From Halohasta litorea (GTDB lineage Archaea > Halobacteriota > Halobacteria > Halobacteriales > Haloferacaceae): 64,000 bases of DNA. The stretch spans positions 496,001-560,000 of the forward strand of contig NZ_JANHDJ010000001.1 of the NCBI RefSeq assembly GCF_024494645.1. Direction: 5' to 3'. Shown in pieces: positions 32,519-41,465 of this stretch; within the stretch, counting starts at the first letter, position 1, and each line of letters starts with the position of its first letter. Below the pieces are notes generated by a model, which was not told the origin of the DNA, did no database searches, and saw only the letters and a program-made list of their open reading frames with translations. The position numbers and the translations under genes were made by a program.

Positions 32519-32938
32519 CCTCGTCGACGCCCCGAGTTCATTGAAGCGGTCTTCCGGATGGGGTGAACTCCGTTATCGAATCGTCGACACAGCAGGGCTA
32601 CCGGATGAGTCACTCCGGTTTTCGTTCGACTAGCGGAAGATATTATCATTGATTATTGATATATTCGGATCTGTGTGTCTGCTGAAAATCATAAGTAAAT
32701 AAATAGATGCTAGAAAAAGTATCCAATGTTATATTTATTGTCTATAGGTGTTTGGCAAGAAACTCTATATTTATTTTTAATTTAATTTATTATGGCCTAA
32801 TATCTGGGTATTTTATGAGGTATTTGGATTCGGCCACTGTTTTTCAATAACTCATTTCGAGTAATTGGATATCTGTCATACATCAAAAATCCGGTATATC
32901 GGTACTTTCATTATAATTCATTATTGTGTTCGGGTCGT
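32519..32938. other. AT-rich 420-bp gap between dapB and gntP
   Basis: From about 32640 to 32935 the DNA is strikingly AT-rich with no open frame of note. The only clear element is the TATA at 32911. The abrupt change of composition suggests an insertion boundary or an extended regulatory region. Confidence 0.6.
32911..32918 (+). promoter_or_regulatory. TATA box of the GntP-family gene
   Basis: TTATAATT is centred about 25 bp before the ATG at 32939, supporting leaderless transcription and this start. Confidence 0.6.
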
Positions 32939-34300
32939 ATGCTCGAAGGATTACCACTGGTACTGTTGCTCGCTGCATCGGTTGCGTTCATCATCATAGC
33001 CACGGCGAAGTTGGACCTCCATGCGTTTCTTGCACTCCTCATCGCCGCCTATCTGACCGGTCTCGTCGCAGGAATCGACCCTGCAGAGGTCGCCTCGCTG
33101 GTGACCGGCGGGTTCGGCGGCATCCTCGGCTACATCGGGATCGTCATCATCGCGGGGACGATTATCGGCACCTGTCTCGAACGGTCCGGTGCCGCGATCG
33201 TCATCGCGGAGACGATCCTCGATTATGTCGGCGAGGAGTACACGACACAAGTAATGGCGATCACGGGGAGTTTCGTCTCCATTCCGGTGTTCTGTGACTC
33301 CGGGTTCGTCATCCTCTCGGGACTGAACCGGTCGCTCGCCGAGCGCTCGGGGCTCTCGCTGTCGACGCTCGGCGTGGCGCTCGCCGGTGGGCTCTACGTC
33401 ACACACGTCTTCGTACCGCCGACGCCCGGTCCGATCGCGGCGGCGGGAATCATCGGTGCGGACATCGGCCTGGTCATGATCGCCGGGCTCATCGTCAGCG
33501 CGCCGATCGTCCTCGTCGCCGCGCTGTGGGCCGACAAAGTCGCCTCGAACTACCACATCGATCCGAATCCGGAGATGACGATCCAGGAGATCAAAGACGA
33601 GTACGGGACGATGCCCTCGCGTGCCGCGTCGTTCGCGCCGCTCCTCGTCCCGATCGCACTCATCGCGCTCGGATCGATCGCCGCTTTCCCCGAAGCGGAG
33701 AACCCGGAACTCATCACCGGGCCGCTCCAGCGCTGGCTGCTGTTCATCGGTGATCCGGCGGTCGCGCTGCTCATCGGCGCGTTCATCGCCTTTGCAATCG
33801 TCCCCGATTTCAGCAGCAAAGTCACCGACGACTGGGTTTCCGACGGGATCAAAAGTGCCGCGGTCATCCTCGCGGTGACCGGTGCTGGCGGCGCGTTCGG
33901 CGAAGTCCTCTCGGCGCTGCCCCTCGAGAACTTCATCACTGATACGCTGGGTGGTCTCGGTATCGGGCTGTTGGCCGCGTTCGTCATCGCCGCAGCGATG
34001 AAGACGGCCCTCGGCTCCTCGACGGTCGCGATCCTGACCACGGCTAGCCTCGTCGCGCCGCTGCTCGGTTCGCTCGGACTGAACACGGAGATCGGTCAGG
34101 TGTTCACCGTCCTCGCGATCGGTGCCGGTAGCATGACCGTCAGCCACGCCAACGACTCCTACTTCTGGATCATCACGGAGTTCTCCGACATGGAAACGGC
34201 GACGGCCTATCAGGCCTGGACGCTTGCGACGCTGGTGCTTGGCGTTTCGAGTATCATCTGGATCGTCATCCTCCGGAACATCGTGGGAGTGGTCTTCTAG
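32939..34300 (+). CDS. GntP-family organic acid:H+ symporter
   Basis: This 453-residue permease has about 12-14 membrane segments and GntP motifs: FGGILGYIGIVIIAGTIIGTCLE, GSFVSIPVFCDSGFVILSGL, YVTHVFVPPTPGPIAAAG, and SHANDSYFWIITEF near the end. The family imports gluconate or related sugar acids such as glycerate. The convergent glycerate kinase gene overlaps its stop by 4 bp, so glycerate is a likely substrate. It interrupts the dap cluster. Confidence 0.9.
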   Translation: MLEGLPLVLLLAASVAFIIIATAKLDLHAFLALLIAAYLTGLVAGIDPAEVASLVTGGFGGILGYIGIVIIAGTIIGTCLERSGAAIVIAETILDYVGEEYTTQVMAITGSFVSIPVFCDSGFVILSGLNRSLAERSGLSLSTLGVALAGGLYVTHVFVPPTPGPIAAAGIIGADIGLVMIAGLIVSAPIVLVAALWADKVASNYHIDPNPEMTIQEIKDEYGTMPSRAASFAPLLVPIALIALGSIAAFPEAENPELITGPLQRWLLFIGDPAVALLIGAFIAFAIVPDFSSKVTDDWVSDGIKSAAVILAVTGAGGAFGEVLSALPLENFITDTLGGLGIGLLAAFVIAAAMKTALGSSTVAILTTASLVAPLLGSLGLNTEIGQVFTVLAIGAGSMTVSHANDSYFWIITEFSDMETATAYQAWTLATLVLGVSSIIWIVILRNIVGVVF

Positions 34301-35637
34301 TCGACGACCACTACTCGCAGATCGTTGAGGTTCGTCCCGGTCGGTCCCGTCAGAACGAGGCCGTCCCGGGATTCGAGATACGGATACACGTCGTTTTCAG
34401 CGAGGGCCGCCCGAGCCGTCTCGGGGTCTTCGACGGTCGTTTCGTCGACCACTGCGCCCGCCGCGTCGGTCGCGCCGTCGATGCCGTCGGTGTCGACCGC
34501 TGCAACCACGATCCGTCCCTCGTCGTCTTCTTTGCTGCCATTGAGTTCGAGCGCCGCGCTCGTCGCGAACTCCTGATTCGGGCCGCCAGACCCGTTTCCG
34601 CGGATCGTTACCGTCGTCTCCCCGCCGGAGAGGATCACGGCTGGCGGCGAGACCGGCGTGTCTGTTGCCTGTACCTCCTCTGCGATGGCGACGTGGGTCG
34701 TGGCCGCATCGCGGGCCTCACCGCGAACCCGCGAGGAGAGCACGAGGGTCTCGTATCCGCGGTCGGCCGCCGCCGCTTGGGCCGCCGCAAGCACCGTCAT
34801 CCCGTCGGCGACGACGTGGTTCGAGACGGCCGCGACCACGGGATCGTCCGCACTCGGCGTTTCGTCGATCTCGCCGGACACACCGGATTCCAGATGAGCG
34901 ATGACGGCGTCGGGCGCGTCGATCCCGTACCGTTCGAGCACCGCGAGCGCCTCGTCGAACGTCGACTCATCGGGCGCGACGGGGCCGCTGGCGATCACGC
35001 TCAGGTCGTTGCCGACGACGTCGCTGAAGATCAGCGAGACGACCGTCGCGGGGGCCGCACGACGCGCCAGCCGACCGCCCTTCAGCGCCGAGAGGTGTTT
35101 GCGGACGGCATTGATCTCGTGGATATCGGCCCCGCTTTCGAGCAACGAATCGGTCGTCGATTGGAGATCCGCGAGCGAGACCTCCCCTGCCGGTGCGGGG
35201 AGGAGTGCACTCCCGCCGCCGGTGATCAGCGCGAGGACGAGCGTGTCCTCGGCGGCCGCATCCGCCGCTGCCAGCAGCTCCCGTGTCCCGTCGACCGCCC
35301 GCTCGCTCGGCACCGGGTGATCGCCCTCTCGCACCGTCACGCGCTCGGTGTCGACGGGATCGTCCGTGACAACGACGCCACGATCGATCCGGTCGCCGAG
35401 GATGGCTTCGAGTGCGACCGCGACGTGTGCCGCGGCGTTGCCGCCGCCGAGGACGACGATCTCCTCGTAGCCCCCGAGGTCATACGTCGAGTCGGCGATT
35501 CGGAGGGTGTCTCCGTCGAGCCCCACGGCATCCCGGACGATCGTTCGGGGATGGCCCGCCTCGATGCCCGCCTCGATGCAGTCGAGTGCAGTCCCGTGGG
35601 CCTCACTTGCGGCGAGGCGATCGCGGTCCTCGATCAT
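34297..35637 (-). CDS. Glycerate 2-kinase (MOFRL/DUF4147 type)
   Basis: This 446-residue protein has the N-terminal DUF4147 domain (VLGGGNAAAHVAVALEAILG, EGDHPVPSERAVDGTREL, LALITGGGSALLPAPAG, INAVRKHLSALKGGRLA) and the C-terminal MOFRL domain (VILSGGETTVTIRGNGSGGPNQEFA, VDTDGIDGATDAAGA). It phosphorylates D-glycerate to 2-phosphoglycerate. Its TAG stop and the permease's TAG stop share one palindromic CTAG (34297-34300). A small ORF overlaps its start by ATGA. Confidence 0.92.
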   Translation of the reverse strand: MIEDRDRLAASEAHGTALDCIEAGIEAGHPRTIVRDAVGLDGDTLRIADSTYDLGGYEEIVVLGGGNAAAHVAVALEAILGDRIDRGVVVTDDPVDTERVTVREGDHPVPSERAVDGTRELLAAADAAAEDTLVLALITGGGSALLPAPAGEVSLADLQSTTDSLLESGADIHEINAVRKHLSALKGGRLARRAAPATVVSLIFSDVVGNDLSVIASGPVAPDESTFDEALAVLERYGIDAPDAVIAHLESGVSGEIDETPSADDPVVAAVSNHVVADGMTVLAAAQAAAADRGYETLVLSSRVRGEARDAATTHVAIAEEVQATDTPVSPPAVILSGGETTVTIRGNGSGGPNQEFATSAALELNGSKEDDEGRIVVAAVDTDGIDGATDAAGAVVDETTVEDPETARAALAENDVYPYLESRDGLVLTGPTGTNLNDLRVVVVD

Positions 35638-35774
35638 GCGTCGATACCCGTGGAGGCTGTGGGCTTGGGGGTGCTGCTCGGCGACTCGCCGCTCGGAGTT
35701 GGCCTCCGGTCCCGCGTCGCCGACGTGACCGTGAGTAACTCACTGGGTCGATCGACGGCTGCCAGTTGTTCCAT
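35634..35774 (-). CDS. Candidate 46-residue ORF coupled to glycerate kinase
   Basis: This ORF starts MEQLAAVDRPSELLTVTS and ends with a TGA overlapping the glycerate kinase ATG (ATGA, 35634-35637). A TATA-like ACTTTAG (plus 35802-35808, minus strand) sits about 30 bp upstream of its ATG. The composition is Ser/Thr/Pro-rich with several codons rare in neighbours (AGG, TTA), and no family is known. It could be a short coupled leader ORF or coincidence. Confidence 0.35.
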   Translation of the reverse strand: MEQLAAVDRPSELLTVTSATRDRRPTPSGESPSSTPKPTASTGIDA

Positions 35775-35968
35775 ACCCCGACAGTATTCCGGCAACTGCT
35801 AAAGTTCCTGTCCTAGAACGCAGGAAGGAGCGACCACGGGCAGGCAACCTCACAGTCGACCGGCGAGCACGGCCGACGATTCCCCCACTCGACACGGCAC
35901 CGACCTTCATCCCGTCGACCGCAACCGATGGGTCTTATTGGGTGGCCGAGAAAGCCGAATTTACACGA

Positions 35969-36811
35969 ATGTCGACACTCCAATCCGAAATCCAGGCGCT
36001 CTGGAACCGCTACGACGACGGCCTGACCGCCGACGAGGCGACCGACGAGGACCTCGCAACGCTCGATGTCTTCCTGGAGGCCCTCGAAGCAGGCGACGTC
36101 CGGTCGGCCGAGAAGACCGGCGACGACGTGACCTCGTGGGAGGCCAACGCGTGGGTCAAACAGGGGATTCTCCTCAACTTCGGCCTCCGGCACACCGAAG
36201 CCCGGAGCCACGGCGGCGTCGACTACCACGACGTCCTCCCCCTCCGGCAGACTGCCGACCTCAACGAACGCGGCACCCGGAACACGCCCGACGGCACCAC
36301 GATCCGCCGGGGGGCCTACCTCGGCTCCGACTGCATCATGATGAGTCCCTCCTTCGTCAACATCGGTGCCTATGTCGGCGACGGCACGCTGGTCGACTCC
36401 TGTGACACGGTCGGTTCCTGCGCGCAGCTCGGCGAGAACGTGAAATTGGGTGCGAACACACTTATCGGCGGCGTCCTGGAGCCCGTTGAGGGCGCGCCGG
36501 TCATCATCGAAGACGGCGTCTCGCTGGGCGCTGGCTGCCGGGTTACCTCCGGCTTCAAGATTGGCGAAAACTCGATCGTCGGCGAAAACACCCTCCTCAC
36601 ACCACGCATTCCCGTCTACGATCTCGTTGAAGAGGAGGTCATCTACGGTCACCTCCCCTCCGACCGTCGGGCGTTCACCCGCTATGTCGAATCCTCGGTC
36701 AGCGACCACGCTTTGTTCGATGGTGGGGCGTACAAGCCAGCCGTTGTCGCCACGGGTGTCGAAGAGGAAACGCTTGAAGCGACCCAACGCGAGGACGCGC
36801 TGCGGGAGTAG
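35969..36811 (+). CDS. dapD: 2,3,4,5-tetrahydropyridine-2,6-dicarboxylate N-succinyltransferase
   Basis: This 280-residue enzyme has a left-handed beta-helix. An N-terminal helical domain precedes hexapeptide repeats such as IRRGAYLGSDCIMMSPSFVN, IGAYVGDGTLVDSCDTVGSC and LGENVKLGANTLIGG, and it ends with DRRAFTRYVESSVSDH. It succinylates tetrahydrodipicolinate with succinyl-CoA, so lysine is made by the succinylase branch. TCTTATTG about 30 bp upstream supports the ATG at 35969. Confidence 0.93.
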   Translation: MSTLQSEIQALWNRYDDGLTADEATDEDLATLDVFLEALEAGDVRSAEKTGDDVTSWEANAWVKQGILLNFGLRHTEARSHGGVDYHDVLPLRQTADLNERGTRNTPDGTTIRRGAYLGSDCIMMSPSFVNIGAYVGDGTLVDSCDTVGSCAQLGENVKLGANTLIGGVLEPVEGAPVIIEDGVSLGAGCRVTSGFKIGENSIVGENTLLTPRIPVYDLVEEEVIYGHLPSDRRAFTRYVESSVSDHALFDGGAYKPAVVATGVEEETLEATQREDALRE

Positions 36812-36822
36812 TCACTGACTAC
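36808..36822. repeat. GTAG-N7-CTAC interrupted palindrome at dapD stop
   Basis: GTAGTCACTGACTAC includes the dapD TAG stop. Here the arms extend to AGTAGTC/GACTACT, making this the best hairpin of the set. Confidence 0.5.
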
Positions 36823-37002
36823 TGCTGCGTAGCCGAACGATAACGGCCGTTTGTGAACGAACGTCCGATTCTTGGCAACCCCTGTTGTATCCGGTGGACA
36901 TATGTATAGGGATGTGCATGGGTAGGTAACGACTAGCATCCCGTCGACAGCTACGGCAGTTTCGTGGCTCCCGAGGGGATCGGACTCGCATCCAGCAGAC
37001 CT

Positions 37003-37890
37003 ATGAGCACGCTTACCCACGCAGTCGATTTCGAGAAGTACCACGGCACCGGCAACGATTTCATTATTGTAGACGCGACCGATTCGGTCCCCGACCGGAG
37101 CGCCTTCGCCACGACCCACTGCGATCGGCAGCGCGGCGTCGGCAGCGATTCCGACGGCCCGACCGGCGCCGACGGCGTCCTGTTTTTGGATCTCGAAGAC
37201 CGGTTTTCGCCGCCGCGGATCATCATGACGCTCCTCCAGCCCGACGGTTCGGTCGCACCGATCTGCGGCAACGGCGCGCGGTGTGCGGCCGTTTGGGCGA
37301 TGGACCGAACCGACGCCGAGGCGGTTATGATCGACACCCAGGCCGGAACACGCCAGGCAACGCGGGCCGAGGCTGGCATCACCGTCGAGATGGGTGAGCC
37401 GACGTTCGACCCCGATCGGCTCCCGCTGGCTGGCGATCGAACCGAGCCACTCGTCGAGGAGTCCGTCGAAGGACTCACTATCACCGCGGTCAACACGGGT
37501 GTCCCCCACGCCGTCGCGTTCGTCGATACGATCGACGCGGTCGACGTCGAGTCGGTTGCCCCCGCAGTTCGGCACGCCGACGTGTTCCCCGCCGGGGCGA
37601 ACGTCACCTTCGCCGAACGGGTCGACTCCCGCCGCGAGGGCGTCCCGCGATTCCGCCAGCGGAGCTACGAACGCGGCATCGAGGGCGAAACACAGGCCTG
37701 TGCCACCGGCTCGGTGGCGATCGTCGCCGCCGCTACCCGGCTCGGCCTGATCGAGTCGGCCGACACGGTCGAGCTCTCGGTTCCCGGCGGCGAGCTACAG
37801 GTCGAACGCGCCGATCGCGGTGGCCTCCTGCTGACCGGCGCGGTCGACCACGAGTTCGACGGCACCGTGGCCGCAGTAGTCGACGACTAA
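37003..37890 (+). CDS. dapF: Diaminopimelate epimerase
   Basis: This 295-residue cofactor-free epimerase interconverts LL- and meso-DAP. Both catalytic cysteines are present, in PICGNGARCAA (about residue 87) and ETQACATGSVAIV (about 230). The N-terminal VDFEKYHGTGNDFIIVDATD is typical. The start at ATG 37003 gives the normal N-terminus; an upstream in-frame GTG adds residues not typical of the family. Confidence 0.94.
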   Translation: MSTLTHAVDFEKYHGTGNDFIIVDATDSVPDRSAFATTHCDRQRGVGSDSDGPTGADGVLFLDLEDRFSPPRIIMTLLQPDGSVAPICGNGARCAAVWAMDRTDAEAVMIDTQAGTRQATRAEAGITVEMGEPTFDPDRLPLAGDRTEPLVEESVEGLTITAVNTGVPHAVAFVDTIDAVDVESVAPAVRHADVFPAGANVTFAERVDSRREGVPRFRQRSYERGIEGETQACATGSVAIVAAATRLGLIESADTVELSVPGGELQVERADRGGLLLTGAVDHEFDGTVAAVVDD

Positions 37891-37959
37891 CTCGCGGACG
37901 CCGGTAGGGTCGGCGCACGAACCAAAGCATTGAACGCCCGAGCGGCCCCAGACGGAGTA

Positions 37960-39195
37960 ATGGCTACCAGGGACCTCGCCGACTCACCGCTCGTTCGTCG
38001 ACTCGCCGACTGGGACGACACGCGCTTAGCGTCGCTCGCCGACGAGTACGACACGCCACTCTACGTCACCGATCTCGACCGCGTCAAAGCCAACTACCGC
38101 CGGTTTTCGGCGGCGTTCCCCGATGCTCACGTGATGTATGCTGCCAAGGCTCACACCGGCCGGTCGGTCCTGGAGGCCCTCCTTTCGGTCGGTGCCGACA
38201 TCGAGTGTGCCGCCTGGGGCGAACTCCAGCGCTCGATCGACGCCGGAGCCGACCCGAACACCCTTCAGTATACGGCGGTGAACCCCCCGGATCACGACCT
38301 CGATTACGCCGTCGATCTCGCCGAGGAGGCTCCTGGACTGACGATCACCATCGGAGCGACCGATACCCTCGACCGCCTCGCCGAGCGCGGCTACGATGGC
38401 CGGATCGCCATTCGGATCAACCCCGGTATCGGGACGGGCCACCACGAGAAAGTAGCGACGGGCAGTGACGCCAAGTTCGGGATTCCCTACGAACAGGTCC
38501 CCGCCGTCGCCGACCGGGTCCGCGAGGAGTTCGAGCTCGTCGGGATTCACTCCCATGCGGGCAGTGGCGTCTTGACCGACGACTTGGAGGAGCACTGTCG
38601 AGCGATCGAGCGCGTCGGCGAGATGGCTCGCCGGGTCGGCTCCCTGGAGTTCGTCGACATCGGCGGCGGCTTCGGCGTTCCCTACCACGAGGACGAACCG
38701 CCGCTCGATCTGGAGAAGACCGCCGAAATGGTTCGGGATGCGATCGGCGAGATCGACGCCCAGCTCAAACTGGAGCCGGGCCGCTACATCGTCGCCGATG
38801 CGGGGCTCATCCTCACGGCGGTCAACACGATCAAAGAGACCCCCAGCGCAACGGTCGTCGGCGTCGACGCCAGCCTTGCGACCCTCATTCGCCCGGCGAT
38901 GTTCGGCTCCTACCACCCGATGCGGAATATTAGCGCGCCCAATCGCCAACCCGAACCGGTCACCGTCGGCGGCCCGGTCTGCACCAGCGCTGACGTATTC
39001 GCCACCGATCGGCCCATCGCCCGCCCCGAACGCGAGGACGTTCTCGCCATCGGCAACGCGGGCTCCTACGGCTACGAACTCGCCTCCCAGTTCCACTCCC
39101 AGCCGCGGCCCGCCGAAGTGGCACTCGAAGACGGCGAGGCCCGTATCGTCCGTCGACGCGAAACCCTCGACGACGTGACCCGCGTCGAGCAGTAG
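37960..39195 (+). CDS. lysA: Diaminopimelate decarboxylase
   Basis: This 411-residue fold-type III PLP enzyme decarboxylates meso-DAP to lysine. The PLP lysine is in VMYAAKAHTG (about residue 58). GVGSGH-like IHSHAGSGV, FVDIGGGFGVPY, LKLEPGRYIVADAG, the C-terminal CTSADVFATD with the catalytic Cys, and GAYG-like NAGSYGYELASQFH complete the site. An in-frame TTG at 37930 is a possible alternative start. It follows dapF by about 70 bp. Confidence 0.93.
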   Translation: MATRDLADSPLVRRLADWDDTRLASLADEYDTPLYVTDLDRVKANYRRFSAAFPDAHVMYAAKAHTGRSVLEALLSVGADIECAAWGELQRSIDAGADPNTLQYTAVNPPDHDLDYAVDLAEEAPGLTITIGATDTLDRLAERGYDGRIAIRINPGIGTGHHEKVATGSDAKFGIPYEQVPAVADRVREEFELVGIHSHAGSGVLTDDLEEHCRAIERVGEMARRVGSLEFVDIGGGFGVPYHEDEPPLDLEKTAEMVRDAIGEIDAQLKLEPGRYIVADAGLILTAVNTIKETPSATVVGVDASLATLIRPAMFGSYHPMRNISAPNRQPEPVTVGGPVCTSADVFATDRPIARPEREDVLAIGNAGSYGYELASQFHSQPRPAEVALEDGEARIVRRRETLDDVTRVEQ

Positions 39196-39225
39196 CAGCG
39201 CTGTTGGACTGACCGGCAGGACTGC

Positions 39226-39756
39226 CTACCGCAGCCGTCGGGCGTAGTAGACCGTGTCTACACCGGGTTCGCGGTCGTCTTTGACCCGGTGGACACACTC
39301 GAAGCCGAGCGAGTCGAGGATCGCAATATGGCCGCGGTTCGTGTGCCACGTTTTCGTCGAGACCGCTGACTGCGGGAGCTCAGTCGGCGGTGTCTCCAGG
39401 AGATACTTATAAAAGCGCGTGGCGATCCCCTCGCCCCGGTAGGCTTCGTCGACCAAAAGCACCGAAACGTGAGTCGTCGGCGTGTAGTCGGCCAGTGGCC
39501 CGCTGCCTGCTTGTGGTTCAAGCGATGCAAACCCGACTAGCTGCCCCTCGTCGAAGGCTCCGAGCAGCGGTCTGTCGAGGCAAGCCTGGAGGTAGTCGTC
39601 GATACTGGTCGGTCCCGGCTCGATACCCGGTCGAGAGATCCTCGCCCGAGCGTCGTCGGTCAGCGGCGGGACGAACGCCTCGTCGGCCGCCGACAGCAGC
39701 CGTCGAATCGCGTCCCTCTCGGCGGTCGGCTGTCGGATAACTCTCAGCGTCGCCAT
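39226..39756 (-). CDS. GNAT-family acetyltransferase
   Basis: This 176-residue protein begins MATLRVIRQPTAERDAIRRL. The acetyl-CoA-binding motif A is HVSVLLVDEAYRGEGIATRFYKY (RGEGIA as the Q/RxxGxG/A loop), then TWHTNRGHIAILDSLGFE. The substrate is unknown. An upstream extension to 39819 lacks support. Convergent with lysA. Confidence 0.87.
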   Translation of the reverse strand: MATLRVIRQPTAERDAIRRLLSAADEAFVPPLTDDARARISRPGIEPGPTSIDDYLQACLDRPLLGAFDEGQLVGFASLEPQAGSGPLADYTPTTHVSVLLVDEAYRGEGIATRFYKYLLETPPTELPQSAVSTKTWHTNRGHIAILDSLGFECVHRVKDDREPGVDTVYYARRLR

Positions 39757-39893
39757 TGGTCGGGTTGATCGCTCGGCGGTCAAAACGACTCGGTTGTGTG
39801 ATCGAACGGACGAGAGCATCGCTCCACGAACGGAGGCAGTCGGAAATATGTTATTAATACATATTTATTATCCTGTATATACTATATTCGGTG

Positions 39894-41465
39894 ATGTCCG
39901 TGTTTCGGGTCCTCCATGTCGACGACGACGCGGCGATCGGCGGCTTGCTGGAGACCTATCTCGAAGAGTCGGTCGACAGGGAGGAGTTCGCCGTCACCAC
40001 CGCACGGAGCGTCAGCGAGGCCGAGACGGTTCTCGACGAGATTGATATCGACTGTATCGTCTGTGACTATCAGATGCCCGGCACCGACGGCCTCGAATTC
40101 CTCCGGCGAATCCGCGACCGAGAGCCGAACAAGCCCTTTATACTGTTTACCAACAAGGGGTCGGCCGATGTCGCCAGCGAAGCGATCGAGGCGGGGGTGA
40201 CAGACTACCTGCGGAAGGGCGGCGGCCCCGAGCAGTACGAGGTGTTGGCAAACCGGATCGCCAACGCCGTCCAACAGGAGCGGGGGCGGATCGCCCGCAC
40301 CCAGCTCATGGAGTCGACGGCGGTTATCTCGGGGCTCTATGAGGTCATCAACGAGACCGATCTCTCGTTTGCACAGAAACTCGACCGCGTCCTAACGATC
40401 GGGACGACCGAACTCGGTTATCCGATCGGCTACATCACCCACATCGAGGGCGACTCGCTGGACGTGCTCGCCGCCGTTGGCGACCACGAGGTGATCCAGG
40501 AGGACGCCACGGTCCCACTCGATGCGACCTACTGCAAACACACGATCGAAGACGGGACTCCCCAGGCGGTGAGCGATGCCAAACGCGACGACCAGTGGGC
40601 CGACTCGAAGGCCCTCGCCGAGACGGAGCTCCAGTGTTACGTCGGCGCGCCGATCATCGTCGACGGCGAGGTCTACGGCACGCTCTGTTTCGCAAGCCGC
40701 GGGCCACAGGACAGCACGACCGTCGAGGACGACGAGCTGACGGTCAAAACGCTGGCCCAGTGGGTCGGCTACGAGATCGACCGCCACGAGTACGAACGCG
40801 AGCTCAAACGCCAGATCGATCGGCTCGAGGAGTTCACCGGCGTCGTCTCCCACGACCTGCGGAACCCGCTCAACATCGCCCAGGGGCGGATCGACATCGT
40901 CAAAGAAGAATGCGATTCCGAGAGCGTCGCCCCGATCGACCGGGCCCTCGACCGGATGGAGGAGATCATCGAGGACACGCTCACGTTGGCCCGACAGGGC
41001 CAGACGGTCGACGACAGCGACATCGAGCCGGTCGCGATCGACGACGTCATCGACCACTCCCGGGAGATCGTCGAAACCGGCGGCTCGGAGCTCCGACTCA
41101 TCGACGATTTCGTCGCCCACGCCGACCGCAACCGGCTGTATCAGCTGTTCGAGAACCTGGTTCGGAACGCGGTCGAACACAGCGAGGGACCGGTAACGAT
41201 CCGGGTCGGAAAACTCGATGTGATGTTTACCTCCACCCGCGTCGAGAGCGACGGCACCTTCGGGTTCTACGTCGAAGACGACGGCCCCGGTGTCCCCGAG
41301 GAGAAACGCGAGGAGGTCTTCGAAGCTGGGGAGTCGACCAACCCACAGGGGACGGGGTTCGGCCTGTCGATCGTCAAGCGGATCGCTGAGGCCCACGGTT
41401 GGGAGGTCGATCTCGAAGAGAGCTTCGACGGCGGCGCGCGCTTCGTGTTTACGAACGTCAGATAA
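39894..41465 (+). CDS. Hybrid sensor: receiver - GAF - histidine kinase
   Basis: This 523-residue soluble protein has an N-terminal receiver domain (residues 5-125: HVDDDAA, phospho-acceptor Asp in CIVCDYQMPGTDG, Lys in YLRKGGG). A GAF domain follows (about 150-295: LTIGTTELGYPIGYITHIEG, YVGAPIIVDGEVYGTLCF). The HisKA region has FTGVVSHDLRNPLNIAQGRI (about 310-330), and a HATPase domain has LFENLVRNAVEHS, EDDGPGVPEEKREEVFEAG and GTGFGLSIVKRI. It has no membrane segment. It is a typical haloarchaeal signalling protein, either taking phosphate at the REC domain or modulated by it. Its partner is unknown. The TATA at about 39857-39867 supports the start. Confidence 0.93.
   Translation: MSVFRVLHVDDDAAIGGLLETYLEESVDREEFAVTTARSVSEAETVLDEIDIDCIVCDYQMPGTDGLEFLRRIRDREPNKPFILFTNKGSADVASEAIEAGVTDYLRKGGGPEQYEVLANRIANAVQQERGRIARTQLMESTAVISGLYEVINETDLSFAQKLDRVLTIGTTELGYPIGYITHIEGDSLDVLAAVGDHEVIQEDATVPLDATYCKHTIEDGTPQAVSDAKRDDQWADSKALAETELQCYVGAPIIVDGEVYGTLCFASRGPQDSTTVEDDELTVKTLAQWVGYEIDRHEYERELKRQIDRLEEFTGVVSHDLRNPLNIAQGRIDIVKEECDSESVAPIDRALDRMEEIIEDTLTLARQGQTVDDSDIEPVAIDDVIDHSREIVETGGSELRLIDDFVAHADRNRLYQLFENLVRNAVEHSEGPVTIRVGKLDVMFTSTRVESDGTFGFYVEDDGPGVPEEKREEVFEAGESTNPQGTGFGLSIVKRIAEAHGWEVDLEESFDGGARFVFTNVR

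Noticed and set aside
32951-34147. Minus-strand 398-codon frame over the GntP permease
   Set aside because: Arg/Asp-rich shadow of a membrane protein gene with clear GntP motifs.
40392-41396. Minus-strand 334-codon frame over the histidine kinase
   Set aside because: Opposite strand of a gene with unambiguous receiver, GAF and kinase motifs; no recognisable protein features.
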